DNA from: Deltaproteobacteria bacterium | GTDB lineage: Bacteria; Myxococcota_A; UBA9160; UBA4427 | NCBI GenBank assembly: GCA_016713665.1 | Contig: JADJOR010000011.1 | Coordinates: 372,001-436,000, forward strand | Length of the DNA: 64,000 bases | Direction of reading: 5' to 3' | Part shown: positions 16,499 through 24,901 of the stretch, piece by piece | Layout: each line of letters begins with the position of its first letter | Position numbering within the stretch: the first letter of the stretch is position 1 | Notes under the pieces: generated by a model | What the model was told of the DNA's origin: nothing | What the model saw: only the letters and a program-made list of their open reading frames with translations | Database searches by the model: none | Position numbers and translations under genes: made by a program

Positions 16499-17995
16499 AT
16501 GGAATCCAACGTCCCCCGCTGTGATCTCGCGCTGGTCGGCCTCGGCGTCATGGGCGCGAATCTCGCGCTCAACTTCGCCGACCACGGCCGCCGCGTCGCC
16601 CTCTTCGACCGCGAGCCGAAGCGGGCGAGCGCGCTCGCGGCGCGCCATCCCGACGCGGGCTTCGTCGCCTGCGAATCGATCGAGGCCCTGACCACCGCCC
16701 TCGTCCGGCCGCGGGTCGTCGTGCTGCTCGTGCCGGCGGGCGATCCCGTCGACGACGCGCTGGCCGCCCTCTCCGGCTGGCTCGATCGCGGGGACGTCGT
16801 CGTCGACGCCGGCAACAGCCTCTTCCGCGACACCGATCGGCGTCTCGCCGCCACCGCCGATCGCCCCTGGCACTTCGTCGGCATGGGCATCTCGGGCGGA
16901 AGCGAGGGCGCGCGGACGGGCCCGGCGATGATGCCCGGCGGCTCCCCCGAAGCATGGGAGCGGCTCCGGCCGCTGCTCGAGCCCGTCGCGGCGAGCGCGG
17001 ACGGGACGCCCTGCGTCGCGTGGTGTGGCCGCGGCAGCGCCGGCCATTTCGTCAAGATGGTCCACAACGGCATCGAGTACGGCGACATGCAGCTGATCGC
17101 CGAGATCGCCTCGCTGATGCGACACGGGCTCGGTTGGGAAGCCTCGCGCTGTGCCGATGCCTTCGACGCCTGGAACGCGGCCGAGCTCGAGAGCTACCTG
17201 ATCGGGATCACCGCCCGGATCCTGCGCACCGCCGACCCCGAGCAGCCCGGCGCGCTGCTCCTCGACGCCGTCCTCGACCGCGCCGGCCAGAAGGGCACCG
17301 GTCGCTGGACGATCGAGGCCGCCCTCGAGCTCGGCGTCGCGATCCCGACGATCACCGCCGCCGTCGATGCCCGCATCCAGAGCGCCGCCCTCGAGCGCCG
17401 CATCGAAGCGCACGCGCTCTTCGCCCCGACGGCGGCCGGATCGAACGCGGGCGGCTCCCGTCGCGACGACGATCCCGGTCGCCACGGCGTCGGCGCGCTC
17501 GGCGGCTTCGACGGTCCCGACGCGAACGATCTGCGCGACGCCCTCTACGCCGCCAAGATCGCGAGCTACAGCCAGGGCTTCGAGCTGCTCGCGCGCGGGA
17601 GCGAGGTCCATCGCTTCGGGACCGATCTCGCGAGCGTGGCCCGCATCTGGAAGGCGGGCTGCATCATCCGCGCGCGCTTCCTCGACGAGGTCGCAGGAGC
17701 CTTCGCGGGCGCGCCTTCGGCGCCGCTGCTCGCCCTGAGCCCCGCCTTCGCCGAAGCGCTGCGCGCGCGCCTGCCCGGCTGGCGCCGCGTCGTCGCTGCG
17801 GCGACGCGCGCGGGCCTGCCGATCCCCGGCCTCGCCGCGTCGCTCGCCTGGTTCGACGGCCTCGTGACCCGCCGCGGCAGCGCCGACCTGATCCAGGCGC
17901 AACGCGACTACTTCGGCGCCCACGGCTACGAGCGCGTCGATGCCCCCGGACGCCCGGTCCACACCGACTGGGCGAACGCGCGCCGGCTTTCCTGA
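16499..17995 (+). CDS. gnd: 6-phosphogluconate dehydrogenase (decarboxylating)
   Basis: This 498-residue enzyme oxidatively decarboxylates 6-phosphogluconate to ribulose 5-phosphate with production of NADPH. The Rossmann motif is VGLGVMGANLALNFADHG, followed by GMGISGGSEGARTGPAMM and the catalytic GHFVKMVHNGIEYGDMQ. The C-terminal helical domain ends with QAQRDYFGAHGYERVD. A Gly/Asp-rich stretch between the EAHALFAPT and ANDLRDALY segments is longer than in the typical enzyme and is probably a surface loop. GGAGAG lies about ten bases upstream of the start. It is the last gene of the zwf-pgl-gnd set and converges on a P450 gene. Confidence 0.95.
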   Translation: MESNVPRCDLALVGLGVMGANLALNFADHGRRVALFDREPKRASALAARHPDAGFVACESIEALTTALVRPRVVVLLVPAGDPVDDALAALSGWLDRGDVVVDAGNSLFRDTDRRLAATADRPWHFVGMGISGGSEGARTGPAMMPGGSPEAWERLRPLLEPVAASADGTPCVAWCGRGSAGHFVKMVHNGIEYGDMQLIAEIASLMRHGLGWEASRCADAFDAWNAAELESYLIGITARILRTADPEQPGALLLDAVLDRAGQKGTGRWTIEAALELGVAIPTITAAVDARIQSAALERRIEAHALFAPTAAGSNAGGSRRDDDPGRHGVGALGGFDGPDANDLRDALYAAKIASYSQGFELLARGSEVHRFGTDLASVARIWKAGCIIRARFLDEVAGAFAGAPSAPLLALSPAFAEALRARLPGWRRVVAAATRAGLPIPGLAASLAWFDGLVTRRGSADLIQAQRDYFGAHGYERVDAPGRPVHTDWANARRLS

Positions 17996-18031
17996 TCGCG
18001 ACGAGCCGAGCGCCGTCGCGTCCGCGCCCGC

Positions 18032-19258
18032 TCAACGCAGCCCGATCGGCACCGCCTGCCACGCCCGCACCCAGAGCGACGGCAGCCGCTCGAGCGCCGG
18101 CAGCTCGATTTCGTGCGCGGGCCAGCGCGCGAGAATCTCCTCGAAGGCGATCCGCGCCTCGAGGCGCGCGAGGCCGGCGCCGAGGCAGAAATGGATGCCG
18201 TGGCCGAAGGCCAGATGGCGGCGGATCGTGCGCCCGACGTCGAACACGTCGGCCCGATCGAACTCGCGGTCGTCGCGATTCGCGGCGCCCCAGAGCAGGC
18301 GCACCTCCGCGCCGGCGGGGATCGGAACGCCGTGCAGCTCGACCGCGCGCAGCGTGCGCCGCGCCAGCGACTGGACCGGCGACTCGAAGCGCAGCATCTC
18401 CTCGATCGCCGCCGGGATGCGCGCCGGCTCGGCGAGGAGGCGCGCCCGGGCGTCGCGGTGACGCGCGAGCAGGACGAGGCCGTTGCCGATCAGGTTCGTG
18501 ACGGTGTCGGTGCCGGCGAGGACGAGGTTGCTGAAGACGCCGCCGCGTTCGTCGGCGGAGAGTGCATCTCGTCCCGCCTCGCGGGCGAGGAGCGGGAGCA
18601 GGCCCGACTCGGAGGTGGCATCGATCGCCTCGGGACGCCGCGTCTCGGCGACGAAGGCCTGCATGCGGGCGGCGAGCGCCTCGGGATCCCGTGCGGCGCC
18701 GATCTCGAGAGCGGCCCTCCGGATCGGTTCGTCGAGGGCCGCCGCGACCCCGAGCAGGCGGTGGATCACGCGGCTCGGAAGGATCGCCGCGAAATCCTCG
18801 ACGAGATCGACGCGCTCCCCGTCCCGCAGGCGCGTGTCGACGGCGTCGAGGAGCCCCCGCGCGATCGCGCGCACCGCCGGCTCGAGGGCAGCGATCTTCG
18901 ACGGCGCGAAGAAGCGGGCGACGCGCCCGCGCAGGCGGTCGTGGCCCGGCGGATCCATCGAGGCCATGTGCAGGAGGCGCGCGACCGGGCTCGCCGAGGA
19001 GTAGGTCGCCCAGTCGGCGGTCGCCTCCCAGACGTCTTCGAAGCGCGAGAGCAGATAGGCGCCCGCGCCGGCGTGGCGATGAACGGGGGCCTCGTCGCGC
19101 AGCCAGCGGTAGTAGTCGGCGGGATCGGAGCGGAACTGCGGATCGGCGGGATCGTAGGCGAGCTGTGTGATGCGGTCGGCACCGTCCGCCTGGCGCTCCG
19201 CCCCCGTTCGCGCCGCGTCCCTCCTCTCCGGCGACCCCTCCGAGTCGACCCGCGTCAC
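18032..19258 (-). CDS. Cytochrome P450
   Basis: This 408-residue soluble bacterial P450 has the I-helix LVLAGTDTVTN, the K-helix ExxR in EEMLRFESPVQ and the haem-binding loop LAFGHGIHFCLGAGLARLE. It would hydroxylate a hydrophobic substrate with electrons from a ferredoxin not encoded here. The start is taken as GTG at 19258, because it overlaps the TGA of the LLM gene upstream (GTGA) and conserved P450 sequence (DPQFRSDPADYYRWLRDEAP) begins about 30 residues later. No ATG is available at a suitable place. It is the last gene of the minus-strand group DUF1214-LLM-P450. Confidence 0.92.
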   Translation of the reverse strand: MTRVDSEGSPERRDAARTGAERQADGADRITQLAYDPADPQFRSDPADYYRWLRDEAPVHRHAGAGAYLLSRFEDVWEATADWATYSSASPVARLLHMASMDPPGHDRLRGRVARFFAPSKIAALEPAVRAIARGLLDAVDTRLRDGERVDLVEDFAAILPSRVIHRLLGVAAALDEPIRRAALEIGAARDPEALAARMQAFVAETRRPEAIDATSESGLLPLLAREAGRDALSADERGGVFSNLVLAGTDTVTNLIGNGLVLLARHRDARARLLAEPARIPAAIEEMLRFESPVQSLARRTLRAVELHGVPIPAGAEVRLLWGAANRDDREFDRADVFDVGRTIRRHLAFGHGIHFCLGAGLARLEARIAFEEILARWPAHEIELPALERLPSLWVRAWQAVPIGLR

Positions 19259-20208
19259 GCGCCGCGGCTCGCGTCGGCGCGCAGCGGCGCCACGATCTCC
19301 CGGGCGAGGCGCTCGATCGCCGCGACGTAGTCGTCGGCGCGCTCCGGACGCGAGGCCGGCCAGAGGGCGACATGCGCGACGCCGAGCGCGCGGTAGCGGC
19401 GCAGGTCGGCGAGCACGACGTCGACCGGTCCCGTCAACGGGACCATGCGCTCGGCTTCCGGCACGGGGCGGGCGGTCAGCGCGATCTGTGAACGGATCGA
19501 GGTCGACACGCTTCCGGGGAGCCGCCCCGCGGCGTGGCACTCGATCGCGAGCGCCCCGATCCCCGCCTCGAGCTCCGCCATCGGCACGTCGATCACGTGC
19601 CAGCCGTCGCCGAGGCGCGCGGCGCGGCGCCGCGCCGCCGGGCTGTTGCCGCCGACCCAGATCGGGACGTCGCGCTGGAGCGGCTTCGGCTCGAAGCCGA
19701 TGCCGTCGAAGCGGTAGTGCTCGCCGGCGTAGCGCGGCGCTTCGTCGCGCCAGAGACTGCGCATCGCCTCGATGTGCTCGTCGAGGAAGCGGCCGCGCTC
19801 GGCGAAGGGGATGCCGAGGGTCGCGTACTCCTCGGGGATCCAGCCCGCCCCGACGCCCAGGATCATGCGGCCGTTCGAGAGCCGATCGAGGGAGGCGACC
19901 TGCTTCGCGACGGCGATCGGATGGCGCAGGGCCGCGAGGTAGACGCTGACGCCGAGGCGGATCCGCGTCGTCTTCGTCGCGACCGCCGCGAGCGCGATCA
20001 ATGGCTCGAAGAAGGCGTGGCTCGGGTCGAGGCGGATCTTCGCCCCGCGCACGTAGGGATAGTTCGTCTGCGTCTCGATCGGCAGGACGAGGTGGTCGGC
20101 GGTCCAGAGCGCGTCGTAGCCGAGACCCTCCGCCGCCTCGGCGACGGCGAGGATCGCCTGCGGATCCGCGAAGGCTCCCGAGTTCGGGAGGATGACGCCC
20201 AGCTCCAC
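19255..20208 (-). CDS. LLM-class F420-dependent oxidoreductase, Rv2161c-like
   Basis: This 317-residue luciferase-like oxidoreductase shows the segments GLGYDALWTADHLVLP, GRMILGVGAGWIPEEYATLG and VPIWVGGNSPAARRRAARLG, the usual order for Rv2161c-type F420 enzymes. The start codon is GTG at 20208, with GGAGG seven bases upstream. A TAGCGT box on the minus strand (20228-20233) overlaps the stop codon of the upstream DUF1214 gene and could give this gene its own promoter. Its stop overlaps the start of the P450 gene, so an oxidoreductase/P450 pair is made together. Substrate unknown. Confidence 0.88.
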   Translation of the reverse strand: MELGVILPNSGAFADPQAILAVAEAAEGLGYDALWTADHLVLPIETQTNYPYVRGAKIRLDPSHAFFEPLIALAAVATKTTRIRLGVSVYLAALRHPIAVAKQVASLDRLSNGRMILGVGAGWIPEEYATLGIPFAERGRFLDEHIEAMRSLWRDEAPRYAGEHYRFDGIGFEPKPLQRDVPIWVGGNSPAARRRAARLGDGWHVIDVPMAELEAGIGALAIECHAAGRLPGSVSTSIRSQIALTARPVPEAERMVPLTGPVDVVLADLRRYRALGVAHVALWPASRPERADDYVAAIERLAREIVAPLRADASRGA

Positions 20209-20230
20209 GACGAACCTCCGCGCCCGGACG

Positions 20231-21460
20231 CTAGTCCGTGACCTCGCCGCTCGCGATGCCCGGCCGCTTCGCGATCCCGGCGAGCCCCTCGCGCCGAAGC
20301 TCGGCGACGGGCACGCGGTGGATCGTGATGGCGGGCCCGCCCTCGGTCTTGATCAGGCGCAGGCTGAAGATGCCCTTCTCGTGGCGGAACGAGTCGATCC
20401 AGTTGCCCCCGACGCCGGGATCCTCGTCCGCGACGACCGCGACGACCGAGCCGTCGGCCTCGAATTTCGCATTGAACTTCGTGATGTAGCCCTGGCCGTC
20501 CTCGTAGACGTCGAGGTTCTCCTGCCAGAGGTTGCAGATCTGCAGGATCCAGTATTCGCAGGCCGTCGGCGTGAAACGGATGACGAGCGCTTCGGAGGGC
20601 TTCTTTTCCCAGCAGCCGAAGCCGTGGAGCCGGTCGCGCACGCCGCCGTTCGAGAGATAGGTCGCCTCCGAGAAGACGATCTGGTTCGGTCGCAGGGAGA
20701 GATTGTTCGCCCACCACGCGCGCACGAGCTCGGCATAGCCCAGCACGAGCTGCCCCGTCTTCGCGAGCCCCGCCGCGACCTCGTCGGGCTGGACGGGCCG
20801 GGGCCGCGGCCGATCGATCCGTTCGATCGCGAACTGCGGCGGGACCGTCTTCGACCGATCGTGGTAGACGAGGCGGATCAGGACGCCCGTCGAGTCGGGC
20901 GTGAGCAGCAGCCCATTGCGCGCCGGGGGACGTTGCGAGAGCACGACCTCGAAGCGGCCCTCGGCGTCGAAGTCGATGTCGTCGCTCTTGAGGAACGCCG
21001 TCGTCTTCAGGTTCGAGGGATCGAACTCGCCGAGGCCCGCGATCCCGCGCGCGACCCAGCTGCGGGCGGCGAGATCCACCGGCTGCGGCGCCGACCAGAC
21101 GGCCATCACGAAATAGGGCAGCGTGCCGCGGGTTCCGGTGATGCGGTAGTCGAACTCGCCGCTCTCGAACTCGCACATCAGATGGTCCTGGTCGGGACAC
21201 TGGACGTTGATGCTGCAGCGCCAGGGCGCGTCTCGCAGCCGCGGCCGCTCGGGCTCGCAGTTCTCGACGAAGCGCTCGCAGCCGTTGCGCACGAGGCGCG
21301 CCAGGAAGCGATACCACTCGGCGCGATCCTGCTCCGAAGGCAGATCGCCGAACGTGTCCACCATCCGCCCGGCCACCTTCAGCGACTCGCAGAAATCCTC
21401 CCAGGACTCCCCGCGCAGCAGGCGCTCGGCGGCGCGGCGCTCGATCTCGTCGGCTCCCAT
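20231..21460 (-). CDS. DUF1214 domain-containing protein
   Basis: This 409-residue protein is the second DUF1214 member in the window, paralogous to 6315-7436, with the domain in the C-terminal half around EALVIRFTPTACEYWILQI. The N-terminal half shares the pattern of a helical bundle (WEDFCESLKVAG, EWYRFLARLVRNG) with the paralogue (LWDEFCEALKRAG, EGYRFLMRMVRVG). No signal peptide or membrane segment is seen. The start at 21460 is supported by AAGGAG seven bases upstream. It precedes an LLM oxidoreductase and a P450 on the same strand and is divergent from an SDR gene 224 bp away. No biochemical role is known. Confidence 0.82.
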   Translation of the reverse strand: MGADEIERRAAERLLRGESWEDFCESLKVAGRMVDTFGDLPSEQDRAEWYRFLARLVRNGCERFVENCEPERPRLRDAPWRCSINVQCPDQDHLMCEFESGEFDYRITGTRGTLPYFVMAVWSAPQPVDLAARSWVARGIAGLGEFDPSNLKTTAFLKSDDIDFDAEGRFEVVLSQRPPARNGLLLTPDSTGVLIRLVYHDRSKTVPPQFAIERIDRPRPRPVQPDEVAAGLAKTGQLVLGYAELVRAWWANNLSLRPNQIVFSEATYLSNGGVRDRLHGFGCWEKKPSEALVIRFTPTACEYWILQICNLWQENLDVYEDGQGYITKFNAKFEADGSVVAVVADEDPGVGGNWIDSFRHEKGIFSLRLIKTEGGPAITIHRVPVAELRREGLAGIAKRPGIASGEVTD

Positions 21461-21638
21461 GGCATCGCTCCTTCCGGATCCCGATTGCGTTCCGGACCTG
21501 CGCGGACGGTGCGCGCGCGGCCGGCCAGCGCGGTCTGCGTCTTCGCGAGGGATACGGCGGTGGACAGGCGAAGTCAACTCGACGAGCCGGCGCCCGCCAC
21601 GCGTCCACGCCCCATCGCGCGTCCGCCGCCGACCGGAC

Positions 21639-21644
21639 TAGACT
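21639..21644 (+). promoter_or_regulatory. Putative -10 box (TAGACT) before SDR gene
   Basis: TAGACT lies 40 bases upstream of the ATG at 21685, with AAGGAG between them. It fits the TAGNNT pattern seen before many genes here. No clear -35 box. Confidence 0.35.
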
Positions 21645-21684
21645 CGCGCCCGGTCCGAACTCCGCCGGCAAGGAGACCCCGTCC

Positions 21685-22524
21685 ATGGATTTCTCGAAGC
21701 TCGACGACAAGCGCGTCTTCGTGACCGGTGCCGCGGACGGGATCGGCGCGGCGCTCGCCCGCGCGTTTCGCGCCGCCGGGGCCCGCGTCTTCCTCTCCGA
21801 CGTCGCCGAAGAGCGGCTGCGCGAGACGGCGACCGCCCTCGACGCGCCGGGCGTCGCCTGCGACGTGCGCAACCCGACCTCGCTCGCGCGGGTCGTCGAG
21901 CGGGCCTGGCGCGAGCTCGGCGGCCTCGACCTCGTCTGCGCGAACGCCGGCGTCGTCGTCCAGGGCCCGCTGCTCGAGGCCTCGCGCGAGGAGCTCGACT
22001 TCATCTTCGGGATCAACGCCTGGGGCGCCCTCGACACCTGCCGCCCCTTCGTCCGCCTGCTTCGCGAGAACAAGAAGCCGGGCCACATCCTGCTGACGGG
22101 CTCCGAAGCCGCCCTCTCCTACCCCGAGCTGATCCGCGACATGCAGATCGGCGCCTATCTCATGACCAAACACAGCGTGCTCGCGATGGCCGACGGTCTG
22201 CGGGCCGACCTGCGCGGCGACGGCATCGGCGTCAGCGTGCTCTGCCCCGGTCCCGTCGCGACGAGCCTGTCCCAGAACTCGAGCGCCCTGCGAGCCGGTC
22301 GCGCCGCCGTCGGCCCGGTCGTCCCGACCGCGGGGCTCGGCCCGGAGGCCCAGGCCCGGGTCGGCGCCCTCTCGGTCTCGCCCGATCAGATCGCCGCCCG
22401 GGCCCTCGAGGGCCTGCGCCGCGGCCTCTTCGTGATCCCGACCCATCCCCACATCGCGGCCGACGTCGAGGCCCGCCACGCGGAGATCCGCGCCGGCCTC
22501 GACGCCCTCGCCGCGCGCGCCTAG
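21685..22524 (+). CDS. Short-chain dehydrogenase/reductase
   Basis: This 279-residue classical SDR oxidises or reduces a carbonyl/alcohol with NAD(P). The cofactor motif is TGAADGIGAALA at residues 15-26, the structural motif CANAGVV follows, and the catalytic residues are Ser in LLTGSEAAL and Tyr/Lys in YLMTKHS. It has AAGGAG upstream of its start. An epimerase-like gene follows after 13 bases, so the two are probably co-transcribed. The C-terminal third is longer than in minimal SDRs and has no recognised extra domain. Substrate unknown. Confidence 0.9.
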   Translation: MDFSKLDDKRVFVTGAADGIGAALARAFRAAGARVFLSDVAEERLRETATALDAPGVACDVRNPTSLARVVERAWRELGGLDLVCANAGVVVQGPLLEASREELDFIFGINAWGALDTCRPFVRLLRENKKPGHILLTGSEAALSYPELIRDMQIGAYLMTKHSVLAMADGLRADLRGDGIGVSVLCPGPVATSLSQNSSALRAGRAAVGPVVPTAGLGPEAQARVGALSVSPDQIAARALEGLRRGLFVIPTHPHIAADVEARHAEIRAGLDALAARA

Positions 22525-22537
22525 CCAGGAGCCCATC

Positions 22538-23467
22538 ATGCTGAAAGGCCGCAAGATCCTGATCACCGGCGCCACCGGCGAGGTCGCCCGCGCGATCGCC
22601 GAGAGCCTCGCCGCCGCCAACGAGGTCTGGGCCGCCGCGCGCTTCACGAACGCGGCGCTCCGGCAGCGCCTCGAAGCGCAGAAGATCCGGACCTGCACAT
22701 GGACCCTCGGCGACGACGACTTCACGGGTCTGCCCGACGACTTCGACCACGTGATCCACGCCGCCTGCAACATCTTCCCCGTCGCGAACGACTACGACGC
22801 CTCGATCCGCGACAACGCCGAGGGGACGGGGCTGCTCATGACCCACGTCCGGCGCGCGAAGTCGTTCCTGTACGTCTCGTCGCTCGCCGCCTACTCGGAG
22901 GTCCCGGACAACGGGACTCCGCGCAAGGAGACCGATCCCCAGGGCTGCCATCAGCGCTTCGCGCCGAGCTACGGCATCGGCAAGACCGCGACCGAGGCCG
23001 TCGTCCGGACCCTCGCGCGGATCCATCGGCTTCCGACCCTGATCGGGCGTCTCGGCATGAACTACGGGATCGGCTGCTCGGGCGCGCCCGACTTCTATTT
23101 CAGGGACATGATGGCGGGCAAGCCGATCGTCGTCCCGCCGCGGGGCGTCTCGTATTGCTCTCTCGTCCACAACAGCGACGTCGTCGAGTGGGTCGAGCCG
23201 CTGCTCGCGGCGGCCAGCGTCCCGGCGAACATCGTCAACTGGACCGGCGACGACTGGGTCGACGAGCGCGAGATGGTCGAGTTCATGGCGCGCATCGCGC
23301 GGCTCTCTCCGAAGCTCGTCGAGGACCCGAAGGCCGGCTACTACGGCGGCGTCGCCGACCCGACGAAACGCCGCGCGATCACCGGCCCCGCCCGCCCCTG
23401 GAAGCAGAGCTTCCTCGAGATGCTGCGCGCGAACTACCCGGACCACGTCTTCGTCGACGTCGACTGA
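22538..23467 (+). CDS. NAD(P)-dependent epimerase/dehydratase family protein (extended SDR)
   Basis: This 309-residue extended SDR begins MLKGRKILITGATGEVARAI, with the TGATGEVA form of the dinucleotide-binding motif. The catalytic pair is in YGIGKTATE, preceded by LYVSSLAAYSE. Members act as epimerases, dehydratases or 3-beta-hydroxysteroid-type dehydrogenases; sequence alone does not decide. Close spacing to the upstream SDR suggests a shared pathway. It converges on a third SDR gene. Confidence 0.87.
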   Translation: MLKGRKILITGATGEVARAIAESLAAANEVWAAARFTNAALRQRLEAQKIRTCTWTLGDDDFTGLPDDFDHVIHAACNIFPVANDYDASIRDNAEGTGLLMTHVRRAKSFLYVSSLAAYSEVPDNGTPRKETDPQGCHQRFAPSYGIGKTATEAVVRTLARIHRLPTLIGRLGMNYGIGCSGAPDFYFRDMMAGKPIVVPPRGVSYCSLVHNSDVVEWVEPLLAAASVPANIVNWTGDDWVDEREMVEFMARIARLSPKLVEDPKAGYYGGVADPTKRRAITGPARPWKQSFLEMLRANYPDHVFVDVD

Positions 23468-23536
23468 GGGGGACGGCGAAGCCGGCAAACGTCCACGCCG
23501 ACTCGATCCGCCGCGCCGCCGCTTCGCCGCCCGGGC

Positions 23537-24355
23537 TCAGTGGAACAGCCCCCAGCTCCCGTCCGGGTTCCGGGTCCAGCCGCTCGAGGCGAAGGTCCCG
23601 CCGTCGACGGAGAGCGTCACGCCCGTCACGTAGCTCGCCATCGCCGAGGCGAGGAAGATGCAGGCGTTCGCGCAGTCCTCGATCGTGCCGGCGCGGCGCA
23701 GCGGAACGCCGCGCTCGCGGGCCTCTCGGCTGCCGCCGGTGGCGCTGCCCTCGAAGGCCTGCAGATGGGGCGTGTCGACGATGTCGGGGGCGATCGCGTT
23801 GACGCGGATGCCGTGGTCGGCGAGCTCGAGGGCGAGGGAGCGGGTGAAGTTGACCATGCCCGCCTTGCAGGCGGCGTAGACCGAGAACATCGGCGCGGCG
23901 CGCAGGGCCTCGATGCTCGCCACGTTCAGCACGACGCCACCCCGGCCGCCGGCGATCATCGCGCGGACGGCCGCGTCGGTCGGTCCGAAGAGGCCGTCGA
24001 AGTTGAGGCGCGTGTGGGTCCCCCAGCCCTTCTGACCGAGATCCAGGAAGCTCGCATAACGCACGCCACCGACGTTGTTGACCAGGATGTCGAGGCGGCC
24101 GAAATGCTTCACGGTCTGGTCGACCATCGCCTTGACCTGCTCGAACTCGCGCACGTCGGTCGGGATCGAGAGCGCATCGCCGCCCGATTCGCGAATCGCC
24201 GCGGCCGTGCGCTCGCCGGTCTCGGCGTTCTTGTCGGCGACGACGACGCGGGCGCCGAAGCGCGCGAAGCCGCGGGCGATGCCTTCGCCGATGCCCTGGC
24301 CGGCGCCGGTCACGATGGCGACGCGGTCGGTGAGCAGGATGTCCGACGGGTCCAT
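23537..24355 (-). CDS. Short-chain dehydrogenase/reductase
   Basis: This 272-residue classical SDR has the motif TGAGQGIGEGIARGF, the NNVGG structural motif, a Ser in VLNVASIEALR and the catalytic YAACKAGMVNFTRSL. The end VTGVTLSVDGG is typical. A GGAGGA site precedes the ATG. On the minus strand a TACGCT box at 24398-24403, 42 nt upstream, may be its -10 element. It is divergent from the SnoaL-like gene, and both probably serve the same cluster as the thiolase/DUF35 pair. Confidence 0.9.
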   Translation of the reverse strand: MDPSDILLTDRVAIVTGAGQGIGEGIARGFARFGARVVVADKNAETGERTAAAIRESGGDALSIPTDVREFEQVKAMVDQTVKHFGRLDILVNNVGGVRYASFLDLGQKGWGTHTRLNFDGLFGPTDAAVRAMIAGGRGGVVLNVASIEALRAAPMFSVYAACKAGMVNFTRSLALELADHGIRVNAIAPDIVDTPHLQAFEGSATGGSREARERGVPLRRAGTIEDCANACIFLASAMASYVTGVTLSVDGGTFASSGWTRNPDGSWGLFH

Positions 24356-24420
24356 GGGATCCTCCGATTCGATGACGATGCGACGTCTCGGCGGGCGAGC
24401 GTAGCGCGGCGCGATTCTGG

Positions 24421-24426
24421 TAGAGT
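24421..24426 (+). promoter_or_regulatory. Putative -10 box (TAGAGT) of a leaderless promoter
   Basis: TAGAGT ends six bases before the ATG of the SnoaL-like gene at 24433, and no Shine-Dalgarno lies between. A start of transcription at the A of the ATG is expected from this spacing. Confidence 0.45.
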
Positions 24427-24432
24427 GCGAAG

Positions 24433-24858
24433 ATGGCCGACCTCGAGACCTACGAAGCGATCCGCCGACTGATGGCGATCTACGCCCAGCTGCTCGACTC
24501 GAAGCGCCTCGCCGAGTGGGGCGAGCTCTTCGCCCCGGACGCGGTCTTCCAGGTCTGGGGCCAGGTCTGGCGCGGGCGCGACGCGATCGTCGCCGGGATC
24601 GGCGGCATGCAGCCCGATCTCCCCGGCAAGCACATCATCCTGACCCCGGTCGTCGATCTGAAGGGCCCCGATCGCGCGCTCGCCTGGACCGATCTCTCGG
24701 CCTTCGCGACGACCGACGAGGGCATCTCGATCGCGACGATCGGACGCTACTACGACGAGCTCGTCTGCCAGGACGGTCGCTGGCGCTTTGCGCGACGGAC
24801 CGTCGTGATGGCGCGCGAGGCCCTGCCGGAAGGCGTCGAGCCGTCGCCGGCCTGGTGA
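24433..24858 (+). CDS. SnoaL-like/NTF2-fold nuclear-transport-factor-2-like protein
   Basis: This 141-residue protein has the NTF2-like pattern: an N-terminal helix (YEAIRRLMAIYAQLLDSKRL), WGELFAPDAVFQVWG, then strand segments ending in GRWRFARRTVV. Such small cone-shaped domains act as isomerases, dehydratases or hydroxylase partners on polyketides and steroids; some have no known reaction. It begins the plus-strand group SnoaL-thiolase-DUF35-P450. Its start has no Shine-Dalgarno and is preceded closely by a TAGAGT box. Confidence 0.8.
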   Translation: MADLETYEAIRRLMAIYAQLLDSKRLAEWGELFAPDAVFQVWGQVWRGRDAIVAGIGGMQPDLPGKHIILTPVVDLKGPDRALAWTDLSAFATTDEGISIATIGRYYDELVCQDGRWRFARRTVVMAREALPEGVEPSPAW

Positions 24859-24901
24859 GCGGACGAGGCGCCGGGCGCGGCGGCCCGAGAGGAATCAAGC
24901 C